Positions 52,147-59,367 of a DNA stretch of 64,000 nucleotides are shown here, piece by piece; position 1 is the stretch's first letter; each line of letters opens with the position of its first letter. The stretch is taken from the NCBI GenBank assembly GCA_002312935.1, contig DCAT01000059.1:3503-67502 (forward strand). Reading direction: 5' to 3'. The notes beneath the pieces were generated by a model, which saw only the letters and a program-made list of their open reading frames with translations, searched no databases and was not told where the DNA came from. Position numbers and translations under genes: made by a program. Source of the stretch: Oceanospirillaceae bacterium UBA1126 (GTDB lineage: Bacteria; Pseudomonadota; Gammaproteobacteria; Pseudomonadales; Balneatricaceae).

Positions 52147-52815
52147 TTAATCGTCGCCACTAAGAGCGCCTGTAAGGTGCAGCAGCATAAGAAATAAGTT
52201 TAAGATATTTAGGTACAAACTTACTGTCATCATCACATAATTGGTTTCACCACCGTTTACCATCCGGCTTGTGTCATACAAAATAAAACCAGAAAATACC
52301 AATACACCCACTGCACTTATGGCCAAAGACAAGGCTGGAATGGCAAAGAAAATATTCGCCAATGACGCCACAATCACAAGGATTAGGCCAATCATCAAAA
52401 AGCCGCCCATAAAGCTGAAGTCTTTACGGCTCGACACCGCATAAGCAGACAAGCCTAGAAAAGTAATACCTGTCATCGATAGGGCAGTAGCCACAATGTC
52501 TCCACCATTAGCCATCCCCAAGTAAAAGTTTACGATGGGCCCAGTGCTATAACCTAGAAATCCCGTAAAAAAGAATACGAGGGGTATAGACCATACTGAA
52601 TTTTTTAATTTGTTAAGCGCATATAATGTGCCAAACAACACCACCAATTGAACGATGAAGTTAACCGGTGCGGCATTGCTTGATATCGCCATGGTCGCCA
52701 TAGCAGCACTAAAAATAAGTGTCATAGAGAGTAGGGCGTAAGTATTACGTAAAACTTTATTTGTGGCTAAGGTAGATTCCTTAGAATGGCTGGAAAGCTG
52801 AACTTGTTCTTGCAT
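52147..52815 (-). CDS. yccA: YccA, Bax-inhibitor-1 family membrane protein
   Basis: A 222-residue, seven-helix inner-membrane protein; in E. coli YccA is a substrate and modulator of the FtsH protease and protects jammed Sec translocons. LRNTYALLSMTLIFSAAMATMAI, GPIVNFYLGMANGG, TGITFLGLSAYA and LVFSGFILYDTSRMVNGGETNYVMMTVSLYLNILNLFLMLLHL, with the C-terminal Asp pair, are typical. ATG 52815 has AAGGA 8 bases upstream. The neighbouring hspQ and tusE are also close to yccA in enterics. Confidence 0.94.
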   Translation of the reverse strand: MQEQVQLSSHSKESTLATNKVLRNTYALLSMTLIFSAAMATMAISSNAAPVNFIVQLVVLFGTLYALNKLKNSVWSIPLVFFFTGFLGYSTGPIVNFYLGMANGGDIVATALSMTGITFLGLSAYAVSSRKDFSFMGGFLMIGLILVIVASLANIFFAIPALSLAISAVGVLVFSGFILYDTSRMVNGGETNYVMMTVSLYLNILNLFLMLLHLTGALSGDD

Positions 52816-53002
52816 TAGTATCATCCTTATTTAAACAATTCCGATTATTGTAGTCTAACCAGCACAAGAAGCTAGGGTATTTACGAAATATTTTGTAAAT
52901 ATCAGCACATACAAGGACTTAATAGTTTGCAGTGGCGTATTTAGCAGCACATATGAGCTTAATTTTGCCCGTTAAAACCATTTGTATAAGCACAAAGACT
53001 CT

Positions 53003-53031
53003 TTGTGGAGCCTGATTAAAAGGCGTATAAT
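53003..53031 (+). promoter_or_regulatory. probable sigma-70 promoter of hspQ
   Basis: TTGTGG (53003-53008), 17-base spacer, TATAAT (53026-53031), about 34 bases before the ATG. No sigma-32 match is seen here, although HspQ is heat-inducible in E. coli. Confidence 0.55.
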
Positions 53032-53064
53032 CGAGTCTCGATTTAGAAATGAGTAGGTAATTTA

Positions 53065-53400
53065 ATGCAAGTCTCTCACGCGCAATTTAACATTGGCCAA
53101 GTAGTGCAGCATAAGCATTTTGGTTTTCGAGGGGTTGTGTTTGATATTGATTTTGAGTACTCACTCGATGAGCCCTGGTTCCAAGAAGCGTGCAAGGCCA
53201 TGGCCAGTTTGGGCCAGCCGCCCATTGAAAAGAAGCAACCTTTTTATCACCTCTTAACGGATGGCAGTGAACACGAGTCTTACGTATCACAGCAAAACCT
53301 TTGCGCCGCTGATAATATTGCTCCAGTGAAACACTCCGGCCTAGAGGCGTTGTTCACGCTTACAGACGGACAATATATCCATCGTTACAGCGTTAATTAA
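53065..53400 (+). CDS. hspQ: heat shock protein HspQ
   Basis: A small factor that in enterics binds hemimethylated oriC DNA and serves as a Lon specificity enhancer. 111 residues: FNIGQVVQHKHFGFRGVVFDIDFEYS, WFQEA and PFYHLLTDGSEHESYVSQQNL match the YccV/HspQ domain. Lon is encoded at the right edge of this window. Monocistronic. Confidence 0.95.
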   Translation: MQVSHAQFNIGQVVQHKHFGFRGVVFDIDFEYSLDEPWFQEACKAMASLGQPPIEKKQPFYHLLTDGSEHESYVSQQNLCAADNIAPVKHSGLEALFTLTDGQYIHRYSVN

Positions 53401-53532
53401 TTCTCATCTACAAGCTGTATTAATGGCTTTTGGCGGCTTTTTCTATGGTGCGCCATTTTACTTTCGTTTTAGTAGCGGTTCTTGGGCCAGCTAATATCCA
53501 CATTAAAGCCCAAGCAATACTGGGCTGGTTGT

Positions 53533-53901
53533 TTATAGATTAAAGTTAATGCGCTTTACTAAGCCTCGCACTAAAGATTGCTGGTCATTCGACAATGACG
53601 CCATATCGAGCAGCAATTCAGCCTCCATGTCATTAGCATAAAAATACGGTACTGGCACATCCAACACTAATGCTAATTGGCATAGAGTGTCATAGTCTGG
53701 CACATGCTTGCCACGTTCATACTGATTCATTCTGGCGCTTGCAGACGCAACATCAATGCCAGCAGCAATACCCAAACTACGTTGTGAGAGATCACGCTGA
53801 ACCCGCGCATGCTTTAGGCGCCTCGGAACTGGGCAGGACATATCATCGGCTGAGTTGTTCAACATAGCTTTAACCAAAATAATTTTTTCAAAAGTGCACA
53901 T
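53533..53901 (-). CDS. XRE-family helix-turn-helix regulator
   Basis: A 122-residue protein with a single Cro/C1-type HTH (about residues 29-85): RLKHARVQRDLSQRSLGIAAGIDVASASARMNQYERGKHVPDYDTLCQLALVLDVP, then a short helical tail ending LVKRINFNL. The tail YFYANDMEAELLLDMASLS is common in chromosomal, non-phage members. A TATACT (53914-53919, minus strand) would place transcription start about 6 bases before the ATG, and no ribosome site is seen, so the mRNA may be nearly leaderless. It is divergent from the LexA-boxed 88-residue gene, 187 bases away. Confidence 0.88.
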   Translation of the reverse strand: MCTFEKIILVKAMLNNSADDMSCPVPRRLKHARVQRDLSQRSLGIAAGIDVASASARMNQYERGKHVPDYDTLCQLALVLDVPVPYFYANDMEAELLLDMASLSNDQQSLVRGLVKRINFNL

Positions 53902-53954
53902 GGTGAGGTGACTAGTATACCCAGAGCATCATTTATAATCCATATTTAACTTCG

Positions 53955-53970
53955 CATAATGTATATTATG
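53955..53970. promoter_or_regulatory. palindrome in the XRE / 88-aa gene divergent region
   Basis: CATAAT-GTAT-ATTATG, perfect 6-base arms, flanked by outer ATTTAAC and GTTAAAT half-arms (53944-53950 and 53970-53976). Candidate operator for the neighbouring XRE regulator. Confidence 0.45.
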
Positions 53971-54048
53971 TTAAATTATACTAAAACGGGTTATTTGTTT
54001 TGGCAATCAACAGCATAATTGGCTAGTTATTCCATGCAACGAGCCCTA

Positions 54049-54068
54049 TACTGTACGCACATACAGTA
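54049..54068. promoter_or_regulatory. LexA (SOS) box upstream of the 88-aa gene
   Basis: TACTGTACGCACATACAGTA. The outer seven bases of each arm equal the E. coli LexA consensus (TACTGTA and TACAGTA), and CTG-N10-CAG spacing is exact. It overlaps a TATACT -10 at 54047-54052 and ends 20 bases before the ATG at 54089, an ideal repressing position. Confidence 0.85.
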
Positions 54069-54088
54069 GATCAATTTACGGACACACC

Positions 54089-54355
54089 ATGGCAATTCGC
54101 ACAGTACATCAAGTCATTAATAGAACAGATACAATTATTGGAGAGTTCATGGATATTAAATTAGCAAAGGATTTGGATATTCGAACTGACGTCCTTTACT
54201 TCATCGCAGACCTAGTTGAAACTGCAGGTATTGATGAACGCACTGCTGAGAAAGTTGCAGAAATAATGATAGACGACACAACACGTAAGCAACTCGTTAA
54301 CCAACTAAAAACTGTTAAAGACCTGCCCTCTGCTATAAACGAGACCAACGACTAG
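54089..54355 (+). CDS. unknown 88-residue protein, probably SOS-regulated
   Basis: A soluble, mainly helical protein with mixed charge (KLAKDLDIRTDVLYFIADLVE; DERTAEKVAEIMIDDTTRKQ). I do not recognise a family; it is not DinI, SulA or UmuD. There are no cysteines, membrane segments or signal peptide. A near-perfect LexA box lies 20 bases upstream, so DNA-damage induction is expected. ATG 54149 with GGAGAG upstream is an alternative start giving 68 residues. The last base of its stop overlaps the GTG of a DMT transporter, making the two coupled. Confidence 0.75.
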   Translation: MAIRTVHQVINRTDTIIGEFMDIKLAKDLDIRTDVLYFIADLVETAGIDERTAEKVAEIMIDDTTRKQLVNQLKTVKDLPSAINETND

Positions 54356-55254
54356 TGCCACACCAAAGAGAACAGCTTATTAACTGGGCCTTACTTTTAA
54401 CCCTTGTGGCTTTATGGGGAACATCTTTTTTAACCATAAAAGTTAGCCTACAAACATTCTCACCTGATCAGGTGGTGGTATTGAGGCTTACTATAGGTGC
54501 CATTGTGCTGTCAGCCTTTATGGTGGCAAGGGGCAAACGGCTTCCTAGGGAACCTTTATCTTGGCTGCACTTTACAATCTTAGGCCTGGTTGGCAACGTT
54601 CTGCCCTTTTGGTTGATTGCCAAAGGCCAAGTCTATGTAACATCAGGCATGGCGGGCTTATTAATGGCAATTATGCCATTGATGACGTTGATATTGGCCC
54701 ACTTTTTTATCGCAGGCGAAAACCTAAATCGTAATAAGCTGTGGGGGTTTGTTTTTGGAATTAGTGGTATTACATTAATTTTAGGCCCATCAATATTAGG
54801 CTCTCAAAACAGCTTAGTTGGCTGCTTGTTGGTATTATCTGCGGCCATTCTCTATGCTACAAATACCATTATTGCTAGGCGTCTACCCACATACAGCTCT
54901 GCCGTAGTCAGCACCGGTGTAACTATCTGTGCTGCGTTGATTAGTTTGGTGATATGGCCCTCAGTGCTCAATATAGATTGGCATTCGGTGCCTATGTTGG
55001 CCATCCTTACTATAATTTGGCTTGGTATTTTTCCTACTGGAGTTGCTGCTATTATTTTCTTTGTGCTAATCCGGCGTGCTGGGCCTACATTTCTGTCCAA
55101 TATTAACTATTTGATTCCACTAGTCGCCTATTTTATGGGAGCTCTAGTGTTAGGAGAGCTGGTCGTTTGGCACGACATGGTCGCATTAGTCGCTATTCTA
55201 TTTGGCATCGCAGTAAGCCGAAGACCTGTGCCTAATAAGCTACGTACGTTATAG
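54355..55254 (+). CDS. DMT-superfamily transporter (EamA domain)
   Basis: A 299-residue inner-membrane protein with ten hydrophobic helices in two EamA repeats: LVALWGTSFLTIKVSL, VVVLRLTIGAIVLSAFM, LIAKGQVYVTSGMAGLLMAIMPLMTLILAH, then the second half from GCLLVLSAAILYATNTIIARRLP. Such proteins export amino acids or metabolites; no substrate can be assigned. It begins at GTG overlapping the stop of the SOS-boxed gene, so it may share that regulation. Confidence 0.9.
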   Translation: MPHQREQLINWALLLTLVALWGTSFLTIKVSLQTFSPDQVVVLRLTIGAIVLSAFMVARGKRLPREPLSWLHFTILGLVGNVLPFWLIAKGQVYVTSGMAGLLMAIMPLMTLILAHFFIAGENLNRNKLWGFVFGISGITLILGPSILGSQNSLVGCLLVLSAAILYATNTIIARRLPTYSSAVVSTGVTICAALISLVIWPSVLNIDWHSVPMLAILTIIWLGIFPTGVAAIIFFVLIRRAGPTFLSNINYLIPLVAYFMGALVLGELVVWHDMVALVAILFGIAVSRRPVPNKLRTL

Positions 55255-55260
55255 GTTTGT

Positions 55261-55905
55261 TTAACCTTCAATAATGCCTTGCAAAATTGCAAATTGGACA
55301 ATATTAGCTGTGGTTTTTAGCTTAAGTTTTTTCATTACATTGGCACGATGGCTATGGATGGTTTTATGGCTTAAATTCATATCTTCACCTATTTCGACCG
55401 CCGTGCGCCCTTCCGCTATCATTGAAAAAATTTGGAATTCTCTTGCGGTCAGTCGGTTGATTGAACTCTCTTCTGCGCCAGGTGTTTTACTCATCTCGCG
55501 AATAACCTGACTAGTGATGAAAGTACCGCCGCTATGAACACTCCGAATAGCGCTAATCAGTTCTTGTGGTACACAACGTTTGCTTAAATAACCTTTAGCG
55601 CCAGCTTTTAGGACGCGGGTAGGGAAAGGTTCAGTTTCATGGACCGTAAGCGCAATAATTTTGATTTTCGGATTCCGCTTACAGAGACGCGAAATTGCTT
55701 CTAACCCACCAATACCAGGCATATTGATATCCATGATAATGATGTCTGGCCTCAGCTCATGCGCTAAATTGTAAGCATCTTCTCCGCTGCTTGCCTCTGC
55801 TATTACGTCAATATCGCTAGTAGTCTCAATTAAACGCTTAAAGCCAACGCGGACAATTTCATGGTCATCAACTAACAATACTGAAATTGAATGCCTATTA
55901 GCCAT
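55261..55905 (-). CDS. GacA/UvrY-type response regulator (LuxR family)
   Basis: A 214-residue two-component regulator, partner of BarA/GacS kinases. Receiver domain: LVDDHEIVRVGFKRLI, phospho-acceptor Asp59 (IIIMDINMPG), Thr/Lys switch in IIALTVHETEPFPTRVLKAGAKGYLSK. Output domain: LuxR HTH, INRLTAREFQIFSMIAEGRTAVEIGEDMNLSHKTIHSHRANVMKKL. In relatives it drives small RNAs that titrate CsrA/RsmA. Its position after uvrC-pgsA, rather than before uvrC, is unusual. ATG 55905 preferred over upstream ATGs. Confidence 0.93.
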   Translation of the reverse strand: MANRHSISVLLVDDHEIVRVGFKRLIETTSDIDVIAEASSGEDAYNLAHELRPDIIIMDINMPGIGGLEAISRLCKRNPKIKIIALTVHETEPFPTRVLKAGAKGYLSKRCVPQELISAIRSVHSGGTFITSQVIREMSKTPGAEESSINRLTAREFQIFSMIAEGRTAVEIGEDMNLSHKTIHSHRANVMKKLKLKTTANIVQFAILQGIIEG

Positions 55906-55910
55906 TTGAG

Positions 55911-56462
55911 CTACATTCCTTTTTTGAGTTGAGACCATGCCGCTGATAGATATAACATCATAGACCACAAAGTAAGGGCTGCTGCAGCGTATAGCATGAT
56001 TAACCCAAGAGTTGAAATAAGTGTACCAGGAGGTGTGGCCAATAAGAAAACGATAGAACCCATTTGCATGGTCGTTTTTACTTTACCAATATAAGACACT
56101 GCCACATGAGCACTTTTACCTGTTTCTGCCATCCATTCGCGTAAAGCAGAAATGACTATTTCTCTACTAATAATGATAATTGCAGGAACAGTTAACCACA
56201 GCTCCGAATAGGATTCAACCAACACTACCAAGGCAACGGCTACTGTTACTTTATCTGCAACGGGGTCTAAAAATGCCCCAAACGGGGTCGTTTGATTGAG
56301 TTTTCTTGCTAGAAATCCATCTAGCCAATCTGTAGCAGCAGCCAAGGCGAATAGCCCAGATGCCCATAAGAAACGACTTTCTGAAGGCCAGTAATAGGCA
56401 ACCAAAATGAAGGGGATTAACACCAAGCGAAAAAGTGTTAGCAAATTAGGAATATTTAACAT
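55911..56462 (-). CDS. pgsA: CDP-diacylglycerol--glycerol-3-phosphate 3-phosphatidyltransferase
   Basis: Makes phosphatidylglycerophosphate, precursor of phosphatidylglycerol and cardiolipin. 183 residues, four to six helices, with the CDP-alcohol phosphotransferase signature DWLDGFLARKLNQTTPFGAFLDPVADK (metal Asp residues), preceded by NIPNLLTLFRLVLIPF. uvrC lies 46 bases upstream. Confidence 0.96.
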   Translation of the reverse strand: MLNIPNLLTLFRLVLIPFILVAYYWPSESRFLWASGLFALAAATDWLDGFLARKLNQTTPFGAFLDPVADKVTVAVALVVLVESYSELWLTVPAIIIISREIVISALREWMAETGKSAHVAVSYIGKVKTTMQMGSIVFLLATPPGTLISTLGLIMLYAAAALTLWSMMLYLSAAWSQLKKGM

Positions 56463-56508
56463 AATCAATCATTTGGTATAGTAGAGGTGTTTGAGACATC
56501 ATTCTAGC

Positions 56509-58353
56509 CTATCCTTCTTCGCCCCGTAAAGAACGATAAATGGTATCTGCCATATCAGCGCTAATACCCTTCACTTTAGCCAACTCATCAACGCTAGCTT
56601 TGGTTAAATCTTGCATACCACCAAAGTGAGTAAGTAAAGCTTGGCGACGTTTTGGACCTACCCCATCTATCTGTTGAATATTTGATTGGGTACGTTTTTT
56701 ATTCCTTCTTGCTCTGTGGCCGGTGATGGCGAACCTATGGCTTTCATCCCTTATATGTTGCAATAGATGAAGCGCTGAAGAATCATCAGGTAAGGCTATT
56801 TCTTCGCCTGTCCAACCATTAAATAAACGCTCAAATCCGGCTTTTCGAGTATCGCCTTTTGCTACTCCTAAAACATAAAGGTCTTGTAGCTGAAGCTCTG
56901 ACAGCACCTGTATCGCTTGAGTAATTTGCCCCTTACCGCCATCAACAATTAGCAAATCAGGCATAACACCATGATTCTCCTTTAATCGGGTATAGCGACG
57001 CGTAATGGCTTGTGACATTGCTGCGTAGTCATCACCTGGAGTTATTCCTTCAATATTAAAAGTCCTGTAATCAGCTTTTTTGGGGCCACCTTGGTCGAAT
57101 ACAACACACGAGGCGACTGTCGCCTCTCCGCTGGAGTGACTGATGTCAAAACATTCAAGGCGCTCTGGCATTTGTGGCAAATCTAGTGCTTCTTGAAGGG
57201 CAGCAAAACGAGCAATTTGTGTTTGCTTATTAGCTACGTAACTAAGCAGTGCCTGATCTGCGTTGGTCTGAGCGAGTCTTAGCCATTGAGCCCTAGGCCC
57301 TCTTACATTACTAATGATCTTGAATCCATGTTCAGCCCGCTCGGCAATGGTTAATGCTATAGCTTGCTGAGCTTCTTGTGCATCGCTCACAAGCACCTCA
57401 TCAGGTATGTCACGATACTGACCAGATAAATAGTACTGGCCCAAGAAGGCAGTGAGAACAGCAGATTTTTCTTCTTCCAATCCTATTTTTGGATAAAAGT
57501 TTTTACTACCAATAACCCGGCCTGAGCGGACCATAAGTTGATGAATACATAATCCAGCATTAGAACTTGCCGCCGCAAATACATCTAGATTTCCCCGTTT
57601 GGAGACCACATGTTGCTGCTCCTGAACCTGCCTTAAGAATCCGAGTTGGTCTCTAAGTTGGGCTGCAGACTCAAACTTAAGTTGCTGTGCTGCCACATTC
57701 ATTTGCTCACTTACTTCATCCAGTAACTGTTTGTTTTTGCCTTCCAGGTATAACGTAGCGTGGCGAAGGTCTGCTGCATAGTCTTCTGGGGTAATTTCTC
57801 CCGTGCAAGGTCCGCTGCATCGACCAATTTGAAACTGTAAACATGGGCGTTGGCGGTTAGCAAAAAAGGCATCTTCGCATTGGCGTATACGAAAAATACG
57901 CTGCATTAAGTTGAGGCTTTCCCTTACCGCTCCAGCACTCGTGTAAGGTCCAAAAAAGCGCCCCTTGCGTTTTTTTCCACCCCGTACATATTGCATTGCA
58001 GGAAAGTCATGCTGATCTGAGATGTAAAGGTAGGGATAGGATTTATCATCCCTAAGGGAAATATTATAGGGCGGCTTGAGGCGCTTTATAAGCGTATTTT
58101 CTAACAGCAAGGCTTCACTTTCGCTGTGGGTTAACGTCACTTCGATGGACATTACCTTAGACACCATTACCTGCGTCTTAGTGTTATGGCTTTTGCCCCT
58201 GAAGTAGCTTGTCACTCTATTTTTTAGATTAACCGCTTTACCAACGTAAATTACCTCACCAGCAGCGTCGAACATGCGGTACACACCTGGGCGCAGCGGT
58301 AACTGTTTGAGGTATTCATCAATATCAAAAAGTGTGTGGTTATCCTGAGACAT
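56509..58353 (-). CDS. uvrC: excinuclease ABC subunit C
   Basis: Makes both incisions in nucleotide excision repair. 614 residues (E. coli 610). GIY-YIG domain RPGVYRMFDAAGEVIYVGKAVNLKNRV at the N terminus; a Cys-rich stretch RQCEDAFFANRQRPCLQFQIGRCSGPC; UVR motif in the middle; RNase H-like 5' nuclease DISHSSGEATVASCVVF and DLLIVDGGKGQ; tandem HhH at the C terminus (IQQIDGVGPKRRQALLTHF). Cotranscribed with pgsA, and possibly the small ORF 6 bases upstream. Confidence 0.97.
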   Translation of the reverse strand: MSQDNHTLFDIDEYLKQLPLRPGVYRMFDAAGEVIYVGKAVNLKNRVTSYFRGKSHNTKTQVMVSKVMSIEVTLTHSESEALLLENTLIKRLKPPYNISLRDDKSYPYLYISDQHDFPAMQYVRGGKKRKGRFFGPYTSAGAVRESLNLMQRIFRIRQCEDAFFANRQRPCLQFQIGRCSGPCTGEITPEDYAADLRHATLYLEGKNKQLLDEVSEQMNVAAQQLKFESAAQLRDQLGFLRQVQEQQHVVSKRGNLDVFAAASSNAGLCIHQLMVRSGRVIGSKNFYPKIGLEEEKSAVLTAFLGQYYLSGQYRDIPDEVLVSDAQEAQQAIALTIAERAEHGFKIISNVRGPRAQWLRLAQTNADQALLSYVANKQTQIARFAALQEALDLPQMPERLECFDISHSSGEATVASCVVFDQGGPKKADYRTFNIEGITPGDDYAAMSQAITRRYTRLKENHGVMPDLLIVDGGKGQITQAIQVLSELQLQDLYVLGVAKGDTRKAGFERLFNGWTGEEIALPDDSSALHLLQHIRDESHRFAITGHRARRNKKRTQSNIQQIDGVGPKRRQALLTHFGGMQDLTKASVDELAKVKGISADMADTIYRSLRGEEG

Positions 58354-58359
58354 AATAAA

Positions 58360-58602
58360 TTAACTAACAAGCCTTGAGCGTTTGTTTTCGCTCATATGAA
58401 AGTGTGTCGCTTGTTTATAAATCTCATCAATTTGCTCATTACTTTCTTGGGTAATGCCTGCACCATGAGACAAAGAAACTTCTAGATAGACGCCTATTTC
58501 AGCATAGTAATACAACCGGGCGTTAAATGACTGAGCGCGCCGCATCTTATTAAACGCAATTCGAGCCCCGTTTACAAGAATGTGATTAATGTCTGTATTC
58601 AT
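58360..58602 (-). CDS. unknown 80-residue protein upstream of uvrC
   Basis: A short soluble protein (MNTDINHILVNGARIAFNKM at the start) ending 6 bases before the uvrC ATG on the same strand. It has Tyr-rich RLYYYAEIGVYLEVSLS and an acidic middle, no membrane segment, no Cys. I do not recognise the family. The tight junction argues that it is real and cotranscribed with uvrC. Its ATG lacks a clear ribosome site. Confidence 0.6.
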   Translation of the reverse strand: MNTDINHILVNGARIAFNKMRRAQSFNARLYYYAEIGVYLEVSLSHGAGITQESNEQIDEIYKQATHFHMSENKRSRLVS

Positions 58603-58743
58603 AATTCAAGTTAACTATATACAGTGGTTAATCCTCTATTCTACCTTATCTTACCTATCTCGACTGCCCATCTTTTAGTCTAAATCAATATTCTACGCAA
58701 CATTTTTTTGGGTTATACTAACTCACTTTTGCAAGGCATAAAT

Positions 58744-59295
58744 ATGACAATAACATACGCTGAAGCCGTGTCGGTTCACGAACAAGCCGATTTATTAGTA
58801 AGTGGTGAAACCATCGCGGCGAGCATTGACACAATGGCAGCCGAAATTACTGCCACTTTGTCAAAGGAAATGCCAATAGTCCTGTGTGTACTTAATGGCG
58901 GTATGATTCCCATGGCGCAACTTTTGCTAAAGTTGCAATTCCCACTAGAAACAGACTACCTTCATGCCACGCGGTACGGTAAAAAAACGGTTGGCACTAA
59001 TCTTTCTTGGCTGGCTCGCCCTAGCATAGACATTAGCGGCCGCACGGTGCTTGTGGTAGACGACATCTATGATGAAGGCCATACTCTTGCGGCTATTTGC
59101 GAATATTTAAAAGAAGCTGGTGCGAAAAAAGTTTATGCAGCAGCCTTATTAAACAAAGTCCATGAACGTAAAGTAGACTATGTGCCAGATTTTATCGGGC
59201 TTGATGTTGAAGATCGCTTTGTTTATGGTTTTGGTATGGACTACCAAGGTTATTTCCGTAATGTTGATGGCATTTATGCTGTTAAAGATATGTAA
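58744..59295 (+). CDS. hpt: hypoxanthine-guanine phosphoribosyltransferase
   Basis: Purine salvage from PRPP. 183 residues from ATG 58744 with AAGG 7 bases upstream; an upstream TTG at 58708 would precede a TATACT -10 at 58714-58719 and is rejected. PRPP motif VLVVDDIYDEGHTL, plus CVLNGGMIPMAQLL and the C-terminal DFIGLDVEDRFVYGFGMDYQGYFRN. Member of the branch found in pseudomonads. Confidence 0.94.
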   Translation: MTITYAEAVSVHEQADLLVSGETIAASIDTMAAEITATLSKEMPIVLCVLNGGMIPMAQLLLKLQFPLETDYLHATRYGKKTVGTNLSWLARPSIDISGRTVLVVDDIYDEGHTLAAICEYLKEAGAKKVYAAALLNKVHERKVDYVPDFIGLDVEDRFVYGFGMDYQGYFRNVDGIYAVKDM

Positions 59296-59303
59296 ATACT
59301 TTT

Positions 59304-59351
59304 ATAAGACAACAAAAAAGGCAGCCAAGGCTGCCTTTTTTGTTGTCTTAT
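59304..59351. terminator. bidirectional terminator between hpt and ppiD
   Basis: A perfect inverted repeat: two 23-base arms separated by two bases (59327-59328). The GGCAGCC/GGCTGCC core is flanked by A6 and T6. It serves both convergent genes; a mature hairpin would need a few core pairs open. Confidence 0.9.
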
Positions 59352-59367
59352 TTAAGCTCGTAAAAGC

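Noticed and set aside
58611..58628. TATATACAGT half-site upstream of the 80-aa/uvrC genes, suggesting SOS control
   Set aside because: The expected CTG 10 bases upstream reads AGT; only one half-site is present.
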